Of a DNA stretch of 24,337 bases, positions 1-7,085 are shown piece after piece (within the stretch, counting starts at the first letter, position 1; every line of letters begins with the position of its first letter). Below the pieces are notes generated by a model. It saw only the letters and a list, made by a program, of their open reading frames with translations, ran no database searches and was not told where the DNA came from. Location of the stretch: assembly GCA_964442675.1 (NCBI GenBank), contig CAYUAE010000012.1, positions 1 through 24,337 on the forward strand. Reading direction: 5' to 3'. A program made the translations under genes and the position numbers. Origin of the DNA: Methylomarinum sp964442675. GTDB lineage: Bacteria > Pseudomonadota > Gammaproteobacteria > Methylococcales > Methylomonadaceae.

Positions 1-1463
1 TTATGATTGTGCTGGTTATCGCCAGCGTCTCCTCTTTGGTCTATGAAGTGGAGCATGGCCTGGGGCTGTGGAGTCTTTATCTCGAGAATTTCGTCGTTAG
101 CGTATTCATTGCTGAATATTTGCTGCGCATGTGGATTTATTCGGACAGCCATCGGCTGATTATCGATTATTACGAACACTGCGAATATTTATCGATTCGT
201 TTCCGTTTTGTCACGGCGCTGAAAAAGGTCATCGCTAAAAAACTGGCCTATATGGTTACGCCGTTCGCGATTATCGATTTATTGGCGATTTTGCCCAGTT
301 ACCGGCCACTGAGAATTCTCAGAGTATTTTTGATTTTCAGGCTGTTCAAAATATTGCGTTATTCGCAGAGCCTGAAAATGTTTGCCGATATTATCAAGAG
401 CAAACGCTTTGAATTACTGACCCTGCTGATATTTCTCGGCTTTTTGGTATTTATTTCCAGTATCGCCATTTACTTGTTTGAAAACCGCAGTGCCGGTGGA
501 ATAGTCGATGATCTTTACGATGCCTTGTACTGGTCGGTGGTGACGATTTCGACCGTCGGTTATGGTGATATTACGCCGCTGACAACGGGCGGACGGCTGG
601 TGACGATGGTATTAATTTTGAGTGGACTGGGTGTTTTGGCCTTTTTTACCTCCATTATCGTCGCTGCCTTCAATGACCAGATAGACAGCCTCAGAACCTC
701 GCGCACTTTTTCTGAATTGGAGAACCACAACGGACTCATTATCATCTGTGGTTTCGGCCGGGTCGGGCAACAATTGGCGGCCTTGTTGGCAGCCGATAAA
801 CAAAAATTCGTTATCTTCGATATTTCAGAACAGCGGGTGGATGAGGCGAAACAAGCAGGCTATTTAAGTCTTGTGGCCGATGCCACACACAATGATATGC
901 TGGAAATGGCGGGCATAAAACAGAATGTCTCCACCATCATCTGTGCGACCGGCAATGATGTTATCAATGTTTATATCACCCTCACCTGCCGCCACTTAAA
1001 CAAGAATGTACAGATTATTTCCCGCGCCAATCGGCATGAAAATGTGGTCAAGTTATATCAGGCGGGTGCGGATACCGTGATCGAGCCGTTTATTATTTCA
1101 GGATTGTTAGCGGCTGAATATATTGGCCAGCCGGTGGCTTTTGAAGCAATTATCGGGATTCTTCATGGTCAGAAAAATATTGTGCTGGAAGCGGTCAAGG
1201 TTAAGGCAGGCAGTTTGCTGGAAAAAAAATCAATTTCCGAGGTCGATTTTCAAAAAGCAAAGTTAAGTCTGGTGGGGGTGATCAGTCATAACACCAAACA
1301 CTTGAGGCATAAAAATAAATATGTGATTAAACAACAGCATTTTTATTTTAATCCACCGATGGATTTTAAACTGCAGGAAGATGATATTCTGGTGCTGTTA
1401 GGGCGAGCGACCAGTATCAGCCATTTTCGAGATCAGATTGAACAAAGTCATTTACTGGGATAA
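1..1463 (+). CDS. Voltage-gated potassium channel with C-terminal RCK (TrkA-N/TrkA-C) domain, 5' partial
   Basis: Six-helix K+ channel subunit of the inner membrane. The first ATG at base 3 falls inside a hydrophobic helix that looks like S1, so the true start probably lies before the window. An arginine ladder at residues 101-119 (R101, R104, R107, R113, R119) marks the S4 voltage sensor. The selectivity filter TVGYGD is at residues 184-189, followed by the S6 helix. A cytoplasmic Rossmann fold begins with GFGRVG at 250-255, and a TrkA-C-like region runs to the C-terminus. In this family the RCK domain forms a gating ring that binds nucleotides or ions. The gene ends 3 bases before a second, separate RCK gene, which suggests the two act together. 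Identification as a K+ channel is secure. Ligand and voltage behaviour are inferred. Confidence 0.93.
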   Translation, partial: MIVLVIASVSSLVYEVEHGLGLWSLYLENFVVSVFIAEYLLRMWIYSDSHRLIIDYYEHCEYLSIRFRFVTALKKVIAKKLAYMVTPFAIIDLLAILPSYRPLRILRVFLIFRLFKILRYSQSLKMFADIIKSKRFELLTLLIFLGFLVFISSIAIYLFENRSAGGIVDDLYDALYWSVVTISTVGYGDITPLTTGGRLVTMVLILSGLGVLAFFTSIIVAAFNDQIDSLRTSRTFSELENHNGLIIICGFGRVGQQLAALLAADKQKFVIFDISEQRVDEAKQAGYLSLVADATHNDMLEMAGIKQNVSTIICATGNDVINVYITLTCRHLNKNVQIISRANRHENVVKLYQAGADTVIEPFIISGLLAAEYIGQPVAFEAIIGILHGQKNIVLEAVKVKAGSLLEKKSISEVDFQKAKLSLVGVISHNTKHLRHKNKYVIKQQHFYFNPPMDFKLQEDDILVLLGRATSISHFRDQIEQSHLLG

Positions 1464-1466
1464 GCC

Positions 1467-2162
1467 ATGATTCGTTATGCTGTTTTCGGATTTAACCGTA
1501 TGTCTGTGGAGGCTATTAACTGGCTCGACTGTAACTGTGTGATTGTTGTGGATCAGGCGCCTGAGCGTTTGAAGCGGGCGGAAGAAAAAGGGCTGACGAC
1601 GGCGCCGATTGATTTTCGCAGTGATGAAGATCTGAAATCCATTGGCATCGGCAAGGACATTAAAACCCTGTTTTGCTTTTTCCCAGACGACTCCGACAAT
1701 GTGTTTTTAACCCTGTCGGCACGCGCCATAGATCCGGAACTTCATATTGTTTCGATTGTCGATGACCCGGATGCTGAAGATAAGCTACTGGCAGCAGGCG
1801 CGAATAAGGTCATCAATCCGTATCAGATTTGCGGGCGTAAAATTTATGAGTGGATCAAAAAACCGGATATTACCAATATCATCGATCATACCGTTTTTGG
1901 CCGCCAGGATCTGCATATCGCCGAGGTGGAAATTCCTGAAAAGTCGCCCTTGGAAGGCATGCTGACCAGCGAGTTGCAGTTAAGTACGCGCTATAATCTG
2001 GTTCTGATTGGCGTTGTCGATAAAGAAATCAATGACGAACTGCACTTTGCCATCGGCGAGCGGGATCATCGATTGGACGCCGGTGATATTTTGGTAATTC
2101 TTGGCCCATCGCGTGAAATCAGACTCTTTAGAAAGGATGTGAACCATGTTGGAAAAAATTAA
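1467..2162 (+). CDS. Stand-alone RCK / TrkA-family regulatory protein
   Basis: Cytoplasmic protein of 231 residues made only of a TrkA-N Rossmann-like half (about 1-120) and a TrkA-C half (about 140-225, with an LxxGDILVILG-type end). It has no membrane segments. The usual dinucleotide motif GxGxxG reads GFNRMS at residues 8-13, so two of three glycines are lost and NAD(H) binding is doubtful. The start is the ATG 3 bases after the channel stop, with GGGA upstream as a weak ribosome binding site. Its end overlaps dsbB by 17 bases. Tight linkage to a channel that already carries one RCK domain suggests it supplies a second RCK layer, as in tandem-RCK channels. It could also serve a Trk/Ktr transporter elsewhere. 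Confidence 0.85.
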   Translation: MIRYAVFGFNRMSVEAINWLDCNCVIVVDQAPERLKRAEEKGLTTAPIDFRSDEDLKSIGIGKDIKTLFCFFPDDSDNVFLTLSARAIDPELHIVSIVDDPDAEDKLLAAGANKVINPYQICGRKIYEWIKKPDITNIIDHTVFGRQDLHIAEVEIPEKSPLEGMLTSELQLSTRYNLVLIGVVDKEINDELHFAIGERDHRLDAGDILVILGPSREIRLFRKDVNHVGKN

Positions 2163-2670
2163 ACTGACCCCCAGAATCTGGTTTGCGCTAGGGGCTGTGG
2201 CGTGTTTCAGTATGTTGGGAATAGGCGCTTATTTTCAGTTTGTTGAATATCTTGAGCCCTGCCCATTGTGTATTTCGCAGCGTATCATGATTTTATTCAC
2301 CGGGCTTGTATTCCTGATTGCAGCCATTCACAACCCGGCTGCTTGCGGGCGCAAGATTTATGCGATTACCGGCACGATTACGGCATTGATGGGTGCCGGA
2401 ATTTCCACCCGGCATATTTGGTTACAGCATTTGCCGCCTGATGAAGTGCCGGAATGTGGCCCCGGATTATCTTATATGTTTGAAAACTTTCCACTCACGG
2501 AAACATTGAAACTGATGCTGAACGGCACGGGTGAATGTGCCGATGTGTTATGGACATTTTTGGGTCTGAGCATTCCGGGGTGGACCTTGGTCGCTTTTTT
2601 GCTGTTGGCGGCGTTAAGTCTGTTACAGTTCTGGAATCAACCTGCTGAAGAAGGCATGAATCATGAATAA
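2146..2670 (+). CDS. dsbB: Disulfide bond formation protein B (DsbB)
   Basis: Inner-membrane oxidoreductase that reoxidises DsbA and passes electrons to ubiquinone or menaquinone. It has 174 residues and four membrane helices, as expected for the family. The first periplasmic loop carries the redox pair C39-P-L-C42, followed by arginine R46, equivalent to the quinone-contacting arginine of E. coli DsbB. The second loop carries the C104/C131 pair, with spacing almost identical to E. coli (104/130). The ATG lies inside the end of the RCK gene and is preceded by AAGGA at a suitable distance. The substrate DsbA is encoded about 9 kb downstream, next to cytochrome c4. It lies in a packed + strand run and probably shares a transcript with its neighbours. 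Confidence 0.96.
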   Translation: MLEKIKLTPRIWFALGAVACFSMLGIGAYFQFVEYLEPCPLCISQRIMILFTGLVFLIAAIHNPAACGRKIYAITGTITALMGAGISTRHIWLQHLPPDEVPECGPGLSYMFENFPLTETLKLMLNGTGECADVLWTFLGLSIPGWTLVAFLLLAALSLLQFWNQPAEEGMNHE

Positions 2671-3481
2671 ACTTGTTTTAATGATATTTTTAATGGCACC
2701 GTGGCTGTCTGTTTCGGCGGCGGATGACAGATTAGATCAGATTCTGCAATCACCGCATCGCTCCGAAGCGCATAAAGCGCGTGACCAATACCGGCATCCC
2801 AAACAAACCCTGGAATTTTTTGATATCAAACCGTATATGACGGTGGTGGAAATATGGCCAGGTGCGGGTTGGTATACGGAAATTCTGGCACCATATCTGC
2901 AAGATGAAGGAATGTTATATGCCGCTCATTTTTCAGAAGACTCCAGCGTGCCTTATTTCAAAAAAAGCCTGGCTAAATTTAAACAAAAACTGGCTGCAGA
3001 ACCCAACATATACGGCAAGGTGAAAGTGACCGTTTTGAATCCACCAGAACAGCTGGCCATTGCGCCGGAAGGCAGTGCCGATCGGGTTTTAACATTCCGT
3101 AACGTTCACAACTGGATAAAGGCGGGCACAGCAGACCAGGTTTTTGCCGCCATGTTTAAAGCCTTACGTCCGGGCGGATTGCTGGGTGTCGTCGAACATC
3201 GAGCCAGCCCGGAAACGCCGGCCGACCCACAGGCTAAATCAGGCTATGTGCATGAACAAACCATCATTGCATTGGCCAAACAGGCGGGTTTTGATTTGTT
3301 GGATAAATCCGACATCAACCGTAACCCGAAAGACAGCACGCAACATCCTAAAGGCGTCTGGACCTTGCCACCCTCATTGCGGCTTGGGGACCAGGACAAA
3401 GAAAAATATCAGAAAATCGGTGAAAGCGATCGGATGACGCTGAAATTTATTAAACCTTTTAACAAGCAAAGAACATTATGA
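2663..3481 (+). CDS. Exported SAM-dependent methyltransferase-like protein (COG4798 type)
   Basis: Protein of 272 residues with a clear signal peptide (about residues 1-19, ending VSA before ADDR). It is therefore predicted to be periplasmic, which is unusual for a methyltransferase fold. The Rossmann motif I equivalent is E63-I-W-P-G-A-G-W70, followed by an LxPGGLLGVVEH-like motif near residues 170-180. These match the family of predicted periplasmic methyltransferases, whose substrate is unknown. SAM is not expected in the periplasm, so the real activity may differ. The start overlaps the dsbB stop by 8 bases and the stop overlaps the next start (ATGA), suggesting translational coupling. 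Family assignment is good; function is unknown. Confidence 0.8.
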   Translation: MNKLVLMIFLMAPWLSVSAADDRLDQILQSPHRSEAHKARDQYRHPKQTLEFFDIKPYMTVVEIWPGAGWYTEILAPYLQDEGMLYAAHFSEDSSVPYFKKSLAKFKQKLAAEPNIYGKVKVTVLNPPEQLAIAPEGSADRVLTFRNVHNWIKAGTADQVFAAMFKALRPGGLLGVVEHRASPETPADPQAKSGYVHEQTIIALAKQAGFDLLDKSDINRNPKDSTQHPKGVWTLPPSLRLGDQDKEKYQKIGESDRMTLKFIKPFNKQRTL

Positions 3482-4425
3482 AAAAACATACTTTTTTACT
3501 CAGTTTTATGGTTGCCGTCAGTTTGACGCTGGCCGGTATTCCCGATGTCGAGGCGAAACGTTTTGGTGGCGCCCGCTCGTTTGGCAGTAAGCGCAGTTAT
3601 AGCTCGCCGTTTCGGCGTTCGGCGCTGCCCTCAAAAAGCACGCGTTCTGCCAGCCAGCAACAGGCCGCTCAGAAAAATCAGGCAGCCCGGCAAAATATGT
3701 CACGTCGGGGTGGTATGTGGGGCATGTTAGGCGCATTGGCTATTGGCGGTCTGTTAGGCTCGATGTTATTCGGTGGCGCGTTCGAAGGGTTAAATCTGAT
3801 GGATATGTTGCTATTCGCCGGCATTGCCTTTTTGTTGTACCGTCTGTTTGTCGCGCGCAAACCAAAACCGGCTTATCAGCGAAATACCCTGGATAATAAT
3901 ATGGGGGATTTTTCGAATTCATCAGATTCTCATCATGATGCACCGCAGACCGGACGTACTGCTTCGCCATTCAATACTGATGTGTTGTTTGGTAATAAAC
4001 AGACGCATGGCGCTGCTTTTGATGATGCTGATTTTGAACGCAGCGCGGTACCCGAGGGCTTCGATGAGCAGGATTTTCTGACCGGGGCGAAAAATGCGTT
4101 TTACCAATTACAAAAGGCCTGGGACAATCGCGATCTGGCGGACATTCGTGCCTTGACCACCGATAAGGTTTTTGCTGAAATCCAGTCGCAATTACAGGCG
4201 ACAACGGAACAGAATCAAACAGAAGTGTTGCATCTGGATGCTGAATTACTGGATGTGCGTGAATTGGATGACGAGCTGGAAGCGGTGGTGATGTTTGATG
4301 CCGTTATCCGCGAAAACCCGGATGAGCAGGCGAATCAGATCCGCGAAGTGTGGCACTTTATAAAGCCTAAGCGGGCGATTCAGTCTAAATGGTATCTGGA
4401 TGGTATTCAGCAACTTGAAGACTGA
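3478..4425 (+). CDS. Tim44-like domain membrane protein
   Basis: Protein of 315 residues: signal peptide or N-terminal anchor (1-26, ending VEA), then a basic Gly/Ser/Arg-rich stretch beginning KRFGGARSFG. A Gln/Arg-rich segment follows, then two hydrophobic stretches (about 80-122). After a polar linker rich in Asp, Ser and His comes a C-terminal Tim44/MRPL45-like domain (about 195-312). That domain shows the usual pattern of a helix with FYQLQKAWDNRD and a late VVMFDAVIRE strand. Bacterial members are found in the envelope of many proteobacteria, but their role is poorly defined. The ATGA overlap with the preceding gene and the 5-base gap to the next methyltransferase place it inside the operon. 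Confidence 0.85.
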   Translation: MKKHTFLLSFMVAVSLTLAGIPDVEAKRFGGARSFGSKRSYSSPFRRSALPSKSTRSASQQQAAQKNQAARQNMSRRGGMWGMLGALAIGGLLGSMLFGGAFEGLNLMDMLLFAGIAFLLYRLFVARKPKPAYQRNTLDNNMGDFSNSSDSHHDAPQTGRTASPFNTDVLFGNKQTHGAAFDDADFERSAVPEGFDEQDFLTGAKNAFYQLQKAWDNRDLADIRALTTDKVFAEIQSQLQATTEQNQTEVLHLDAELLDVRELDDELEAVVMFDAVIRENPDEQANQIREVWHFIKPKRAIQSKWYLDGIQQLED

Positions 4426-4430
4426 TTGCG

Positions 4431-5045
4431 ATGGCCAGCGAAGATAAAACCCGGCAGCGCTATGATCGTTTAGCGCCCTATTTCGATGCGCTTGAAGGCA
4501 TATTGGAAGGGGCGTTTTTTAAAAAATGGCGACAAACACTGTGGCAGCAGGCCAAGGGGCCGGATATTCTGGAAGTTGGTGTCGGTACCGGTAAAAATTT
4601 CCCGTTTTATCCTGCGGATGCACGGATTACGGCGATTGATTTCAGCGAGAAAATGCTGCAACGCGCGATGGAAAAAAAACAGCGTGATGGCGTCAAGGTT
4701 GATTTGTTTTTGCAGGATGTCGAGTCGTTACCGTATGCCGATAACAGTTTTGATACTGTTGTCGCCACCTTTGTTTTTTGTTCGGTGCCACATCCTAAAA
4801 AAGGCCTGCTGGAATTATATCGGGTGTGCAAGCCGGGCGGCCAGGTGCTGTTATTGGAGCATGTACTCAGCTCCAATAAGCTGATGGCGATGATGATGAA
4901 TGCGCTGAACCCCTTGGTTCGGGCAGTTTTTGGCGCCAATATTAACCGGCAAACGGTCAAAAGCGTGCAATCCTGTCCGTTTCAAAAGGTAACCTTAGAC
5001 CCTGCCAGCCGTGATATGGTGAAATTGATTCGGGCGATTAAATAA
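4431..5045 (+). CDS. Class I SAM-dependent methyltransferase, possible phospholipid (PE) N-methyltransferase
   Basis: Cytoplasmic 204-residue Methyltransf_11-type enzyme. Motif I is E48-V-G-V-G-T-G54, the acidic residue after strand 2 is in AIDFSEKML, and the post-motif is RVCKPGGQVLLLEHV. The overall pattern (N-terminal RYDRLAPYFD, FCSVPHP, the EHVLSSN region) resembles UbiE-like enzymes and the PmtA group that methylates phosphatidylethanolamine. The substrate is inferred, not shown. It is the last gene of the + strand run that starts before dsbB and stops inside the terminator hairpin. Membrane-linked neighbours are compatible with lipid methylation. Confidence is high for the fold and low for the substrate. 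Confidence 0.8.
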   Translation: MASEDKTRQRYDRLAPYFDALEGILEGAFFKKWRQTLWQQAKGPDILEVGVGTGKNFPFYPADARITAIDFSEKMLQRAMEKKQRDGVKVDLFLQDVESLPYADNSFDTVVATFVFCSVPHPKKGLLELYRVCKPGGQVLLLEHVLSSNKLMAMMMNALNPLVRAVFGANINRQTVKSVQSCPFQKVTLDPASRDMVKLIRAIK

Positions 5046-5068
5046 ACAGCGTGTGTGCTGTTTTATTT
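5040..5068. terminator. Bidirectional rho-independent terminator between convergent genes
   Basis: ACAGC pairs with GCTGT around a GTGTGT loop. A/T arms extend the stem with one bulged base, so each strand ends in a U-rich tail. It overlaps the stop codons of the methyltransferase and of the HD-GYP gene and can serve both. Confidence 0.6.
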
Positions 5069-6205
5069 CAAGCCCCAAATCCGATGCAGATCCAAGCTCA
5101 AATCATCCGGCCTGGGGATCACCTGACAGATCGCATAGGGGGTTTCCGGTTTGGCTTGTTTGCGTTGCGCTGTACTGTAGTGTTCGCCATGTGCGGAAAG
5201 AACGGGCAGAACGATGGGTTGATTGGCCTGGCTGTGACCGCGGTGGATGACGATGGCGGTATCACCATTTTTCAGGGTGACAAAAGCGCCTGGCGGATAA
5301 ATGCCGATTTCCTGAATCAGCAGCTCAGCCAGGGTTTTATCCACGCTGGAGCCGCGTTGTAAAAAGATTTCCCGTAATGCCCTTTTGACAAAAAAACCAT
5401 CGCGATATTTGCGCGGCAACACCATCGCGCTATAAATATCGGCCAATGAAAGTACCCGCGCATAAAGACCGATTTCAGCCTGTGTCAAACCTTTGGGATA
5501 ACCTGAACCATCGGGTTTCTCATGGTGGTTTTGCACGCTTTCCAGCCAGTCTTTGTCTTGAATGCCATGTTGCTGCAAAATTTTTCGGCTCAGGGCGGGA
5601 TGTTCCCGGATGCGTTGTTTTTGCGCTTCGGTCAAGACTGTCGTCTGCCGGGTGAGAGATTCCTGTAATTCCATCATGCCTAAGTTTTGCGTCAAGGCGG
5701 CGGCAATCACCTTCTGGCGGCTATTTTCCGGTACATTTTTTTGTCGTAGCAGTAATTCGGTCAACAGGGCGCACAAAATCGGGTGAATCTGTGTGTAAAG
5801 ACTTTTTTGATCCAGAATGATCGCACCCAGTACCGCATCCCGGTTTTCTGTGCATAATTTCTGGATGACCTTACATATTTTCAGAATACGAAAACGATAG
5901 TCAGGGTCTTTTTTTCCGGCAAGCATCGATAATAAAAGACGATGGGAGTTTTGGCGGATGGTGTCGAGCACATGAAACGGTGAGGCTAAGGAAGTGCGCT
6001 CTGTGCTATTGATTTGACGGGCTTCCTGCAAGGTGGCTTCGCGAAACACGCCGCGTGTCAGCAGGATGTATTTTTGGTGTTCACAGCCTATTTCTTCGCC
6101 TTGATTTAATAGCAGTTCGTCATCCGGCCCATAAACGGACCAGGGTAATGGCTGATTGATTAGCAGTTCTTGCTCTTCTAGCGGAATTTTAGGGATGTCT
6201 GACAT
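5063..6205 (-). CDS. HD-GYP domain protein with degenerate HD motif
   Basis: Member of the class II cyclic-di-GMP phosphodiesterase family, 380 residues from the chosen ATG (MSDIPK). The N-terminal domain (about 1-100) contains LPWSVYGPDDELLLNQG, common ahead of HD-GYP domains. The C-terminal HD-GYP domain keeps H227-H228-E229 and the DGSGYP motif (from D232). The family's first LHDIGK motif reads TQNLGM, so the HD metal pair is Q173-N174 and catalysis is doubtful. A 55-codon in-frame extension up to 6370 exists, but it overlaps a plausible promoter and lacks a ribosome binding site, so I start at 6205. It is divergent from ribA. It may act as a c-di-GMP sensor or effector. Confidence 0.85.
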   Translation of the reverse strand: MSDIPKIPLEEQELLINQPLPWSVYGPDDELLLNQGEEIGCEHQKYILLTRGVFREATLQEARQINSTERTSLASPFHVLDTIRQNSHRLLLSMLAGKKDPDYRFRILKICKVIQKLCTENRDAVLGAIILDQKSLYTQIHPILCALLTELLLRQKNVPENSRQKVIAAALTQNLGMMELQESLTRQTTVLTEAQKQRIREHPALSRKILQQHGIQDKDWLESVQNHHEKPDGSGYPKGLTQAEIGLYARVLSLADIYSAMVLPRKYRDGFFVKRALREIFLQRGSSVDKTLAELLIQEIGIYPPGAFVTLKNGDTAIVIHRGHSQANQPIVLPVLSAHGEHYSTAQRKQAKPETPYAICQVIPRPDDLSLDLHRIWGLK

Positions 6206-6245
6206 AAGCCCGGAATTAAAAAAACGAAAAACCTGTAACAGTAGT

Positions 6246-6274
6246 AAAATAGGCACATATAACACGACAATCAA
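6246..6274 (-). promoter_or_regulatory. Putative sigma70 promoter of the HD-GYP gene
   Basis: On the - strand a TTGATT -35 (6269-6274) and TATTTT -10 (6246-6251) are separated by 17 bases. They place a transcript start about 35 bases before the ATG at 6205. Each hexamer matches consensus at 4 of 6 positions. Confidence 0.4.
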
Positions 6275-6288
6275 GCTGTTGCTTGTCG
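6265..6288. promoter_or_regulatory. Inverted repeat covering both putative divergent -35 regions (candidate operator)
   Basis: CGACAA and TTGTCG flank a 12-base centre that itself contains CAAGC/GCTTG. The site lies over the putative -35 of the HD-GYP gene and the putative -35 of ribA, which would suit a shared regulator. The binding protein is unknown. Confidence 0.3.
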
Positions 6289-6306
6289 GCGTCAACTTTA
6301 TAAAAT
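6279..6306 (+). promoter_or_regulatory. Putative ribA promoter
   Basis: TTGCTT (6279-6284) and TAAAAT (6301-6306) with a 16-base spacer. The -10 is good and the -35 weak. The predicted leader of about 65 bases shows no FMN-riboswitch hallmarks. Confidence 0.3.
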
Positions 6307-6378
6307 CAGGAATAGTTGGTGATGCACGATTGCTTGAATCAGCTTGAAACCAATTTCCTAAGGTTTGCATAGATTATA

Positions 6379-6996
6379 GTGAAAGCACGTATTCAAAACT
6401 TGGTACAAACTCGCATTCCCACGCAACATGGGGAATTTATTCTGCACTATTACACAAATACACTCGATGACAAGGAGCATGTTGCTTTTGTCAAAGGCGA
6501 TGTACGTGGAAAATCCAATGTCCTCGTGCGCATTCATTCCGAGTGTTTTACCGGTGATGTGCTGGGCTCATTACGTTGTGATTGTGGTGAACAGCTGGAT
6601 ATGGCGCTGGAAATGATCGAAAAAGCAGGCTCAGGGGTTTTGATCTATATGCGTCAGGAAGGCCGGGGCATTGGCTTGCTCAACAAACTGAAAGCCTATA
6701 ATTTGCAGGATCAAGGCATGGATACCGTCGATGCCAATATTCATTTAGGGCATGAAGCCGACGAACGGCAATATGATATTGCCGCATTGATTCTGGACGA
6801 TCTAGGGGTCGAATCGGTCAACTTAATCACCAATAATCCGCACAAGATCGATGCATTAAAACAACTGGGTGTCGATGTTGCGCAACGTATTCCGATCCAG
6901 CCCAGTATTCACAATGACAATCGGCATTATTTAAAAACAAAAGTCAACAAAATGCGGCATATGTTATCGATGAAAAAACAGGATCAGCAGGATTGA
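6379..6996 (+). CDS. ribA: GTP cyclohydrolase II (RibA)
   Basis: Cytoplasmic zinc enzyme that opens GTP to 2,5-diamino-6-ribosylamino-pyrimidinone phosphate, formate and pyrophosphate, the first step of riboflavin synthesis. It has 205 residues, close to the E. coli enzyme (about 196). Zinc ligands C56, C67 and C69 lie in SECFTGDVLGSLRCDCG. RQEGRGIGLLNK and the GTP-contact segments around DTVDAN and LITNNPHK are intact. It is the stand-alone form, not fused to a RibB domain. The start is GTG: no ATG is available before the conserved N-terminus, and the nearest purine-rich site (TAAGG at 6359-6363) is further away than usual. It is divergent from the HD-GYP gene and followed by the Lon-like protease gene on the same strand. 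Confidence 0.96.
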   Translation: MKARIQNLVQTRIPTQHGEFILHYYTNTLDDKEHVAFVKGDVRGKSNVLVRIHSECFTGDVLGSLRCDCGEQLDMALEMIEKAGSGVLIYMRQEGRGIGLLNKLKAYNLQDQGMDTVDANIHLGHEADERQYDIAALILDDLGVESVNLITNNPHKIDALKQLGVDVAQRIPIQPSIHNDNRHYLKTKVNKMRHMLSMKKQDQQD

Positions 6997-7082
6997 TGCA
7001 GCACCCTTTAACTGAAGTCGCTGTGACAGGCAGCGTGATAGCAAAATCCACTGAAACAATGACAAACTGAAAGGCTGCTGCA
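6997..7082 (+). promoter_or_regulatory. Structured leader with long inverted repeat over the RBS of the Lon-like protease
   Basis: TGCAGCACCCTTT (6997-7009) and AAAGGCTGCTGCA (7070-7082) can pair over 13 positions with one mismatch, enclosing 60 bases. The right arm contains the likely AAAGG ribosome binding site and ends 3 bases before the ATG. Inside, CGCTG/CAGCG can form a smaller hairpin. Folding would hide the ribosome binding site, so translational control is possible but not shown. Confidence 0.4.
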
Positions 7083-7085
7083 CTC

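Noticed and set aside
3144..4204. Short open frames in other frames across the methyltransferase and Tim44 genes
   Set aside because: They are fully inside well-supported genes, with unnatural amino-acid composition.
6206..6370. In-frame N-terminal extension of the HD-GYP protein with a hydrophobic segment
   Set aside because: It overlaps a plausible promoter and palindrome, abuts the ribA start and has no ribosome binding site. The conserved-looking N-terminal domain begins after the ATG at 6205.
6306..6378. FMN riboswitch before ribA
   Set aside because: The leader is too short and lacks the conserved RFN element helices.
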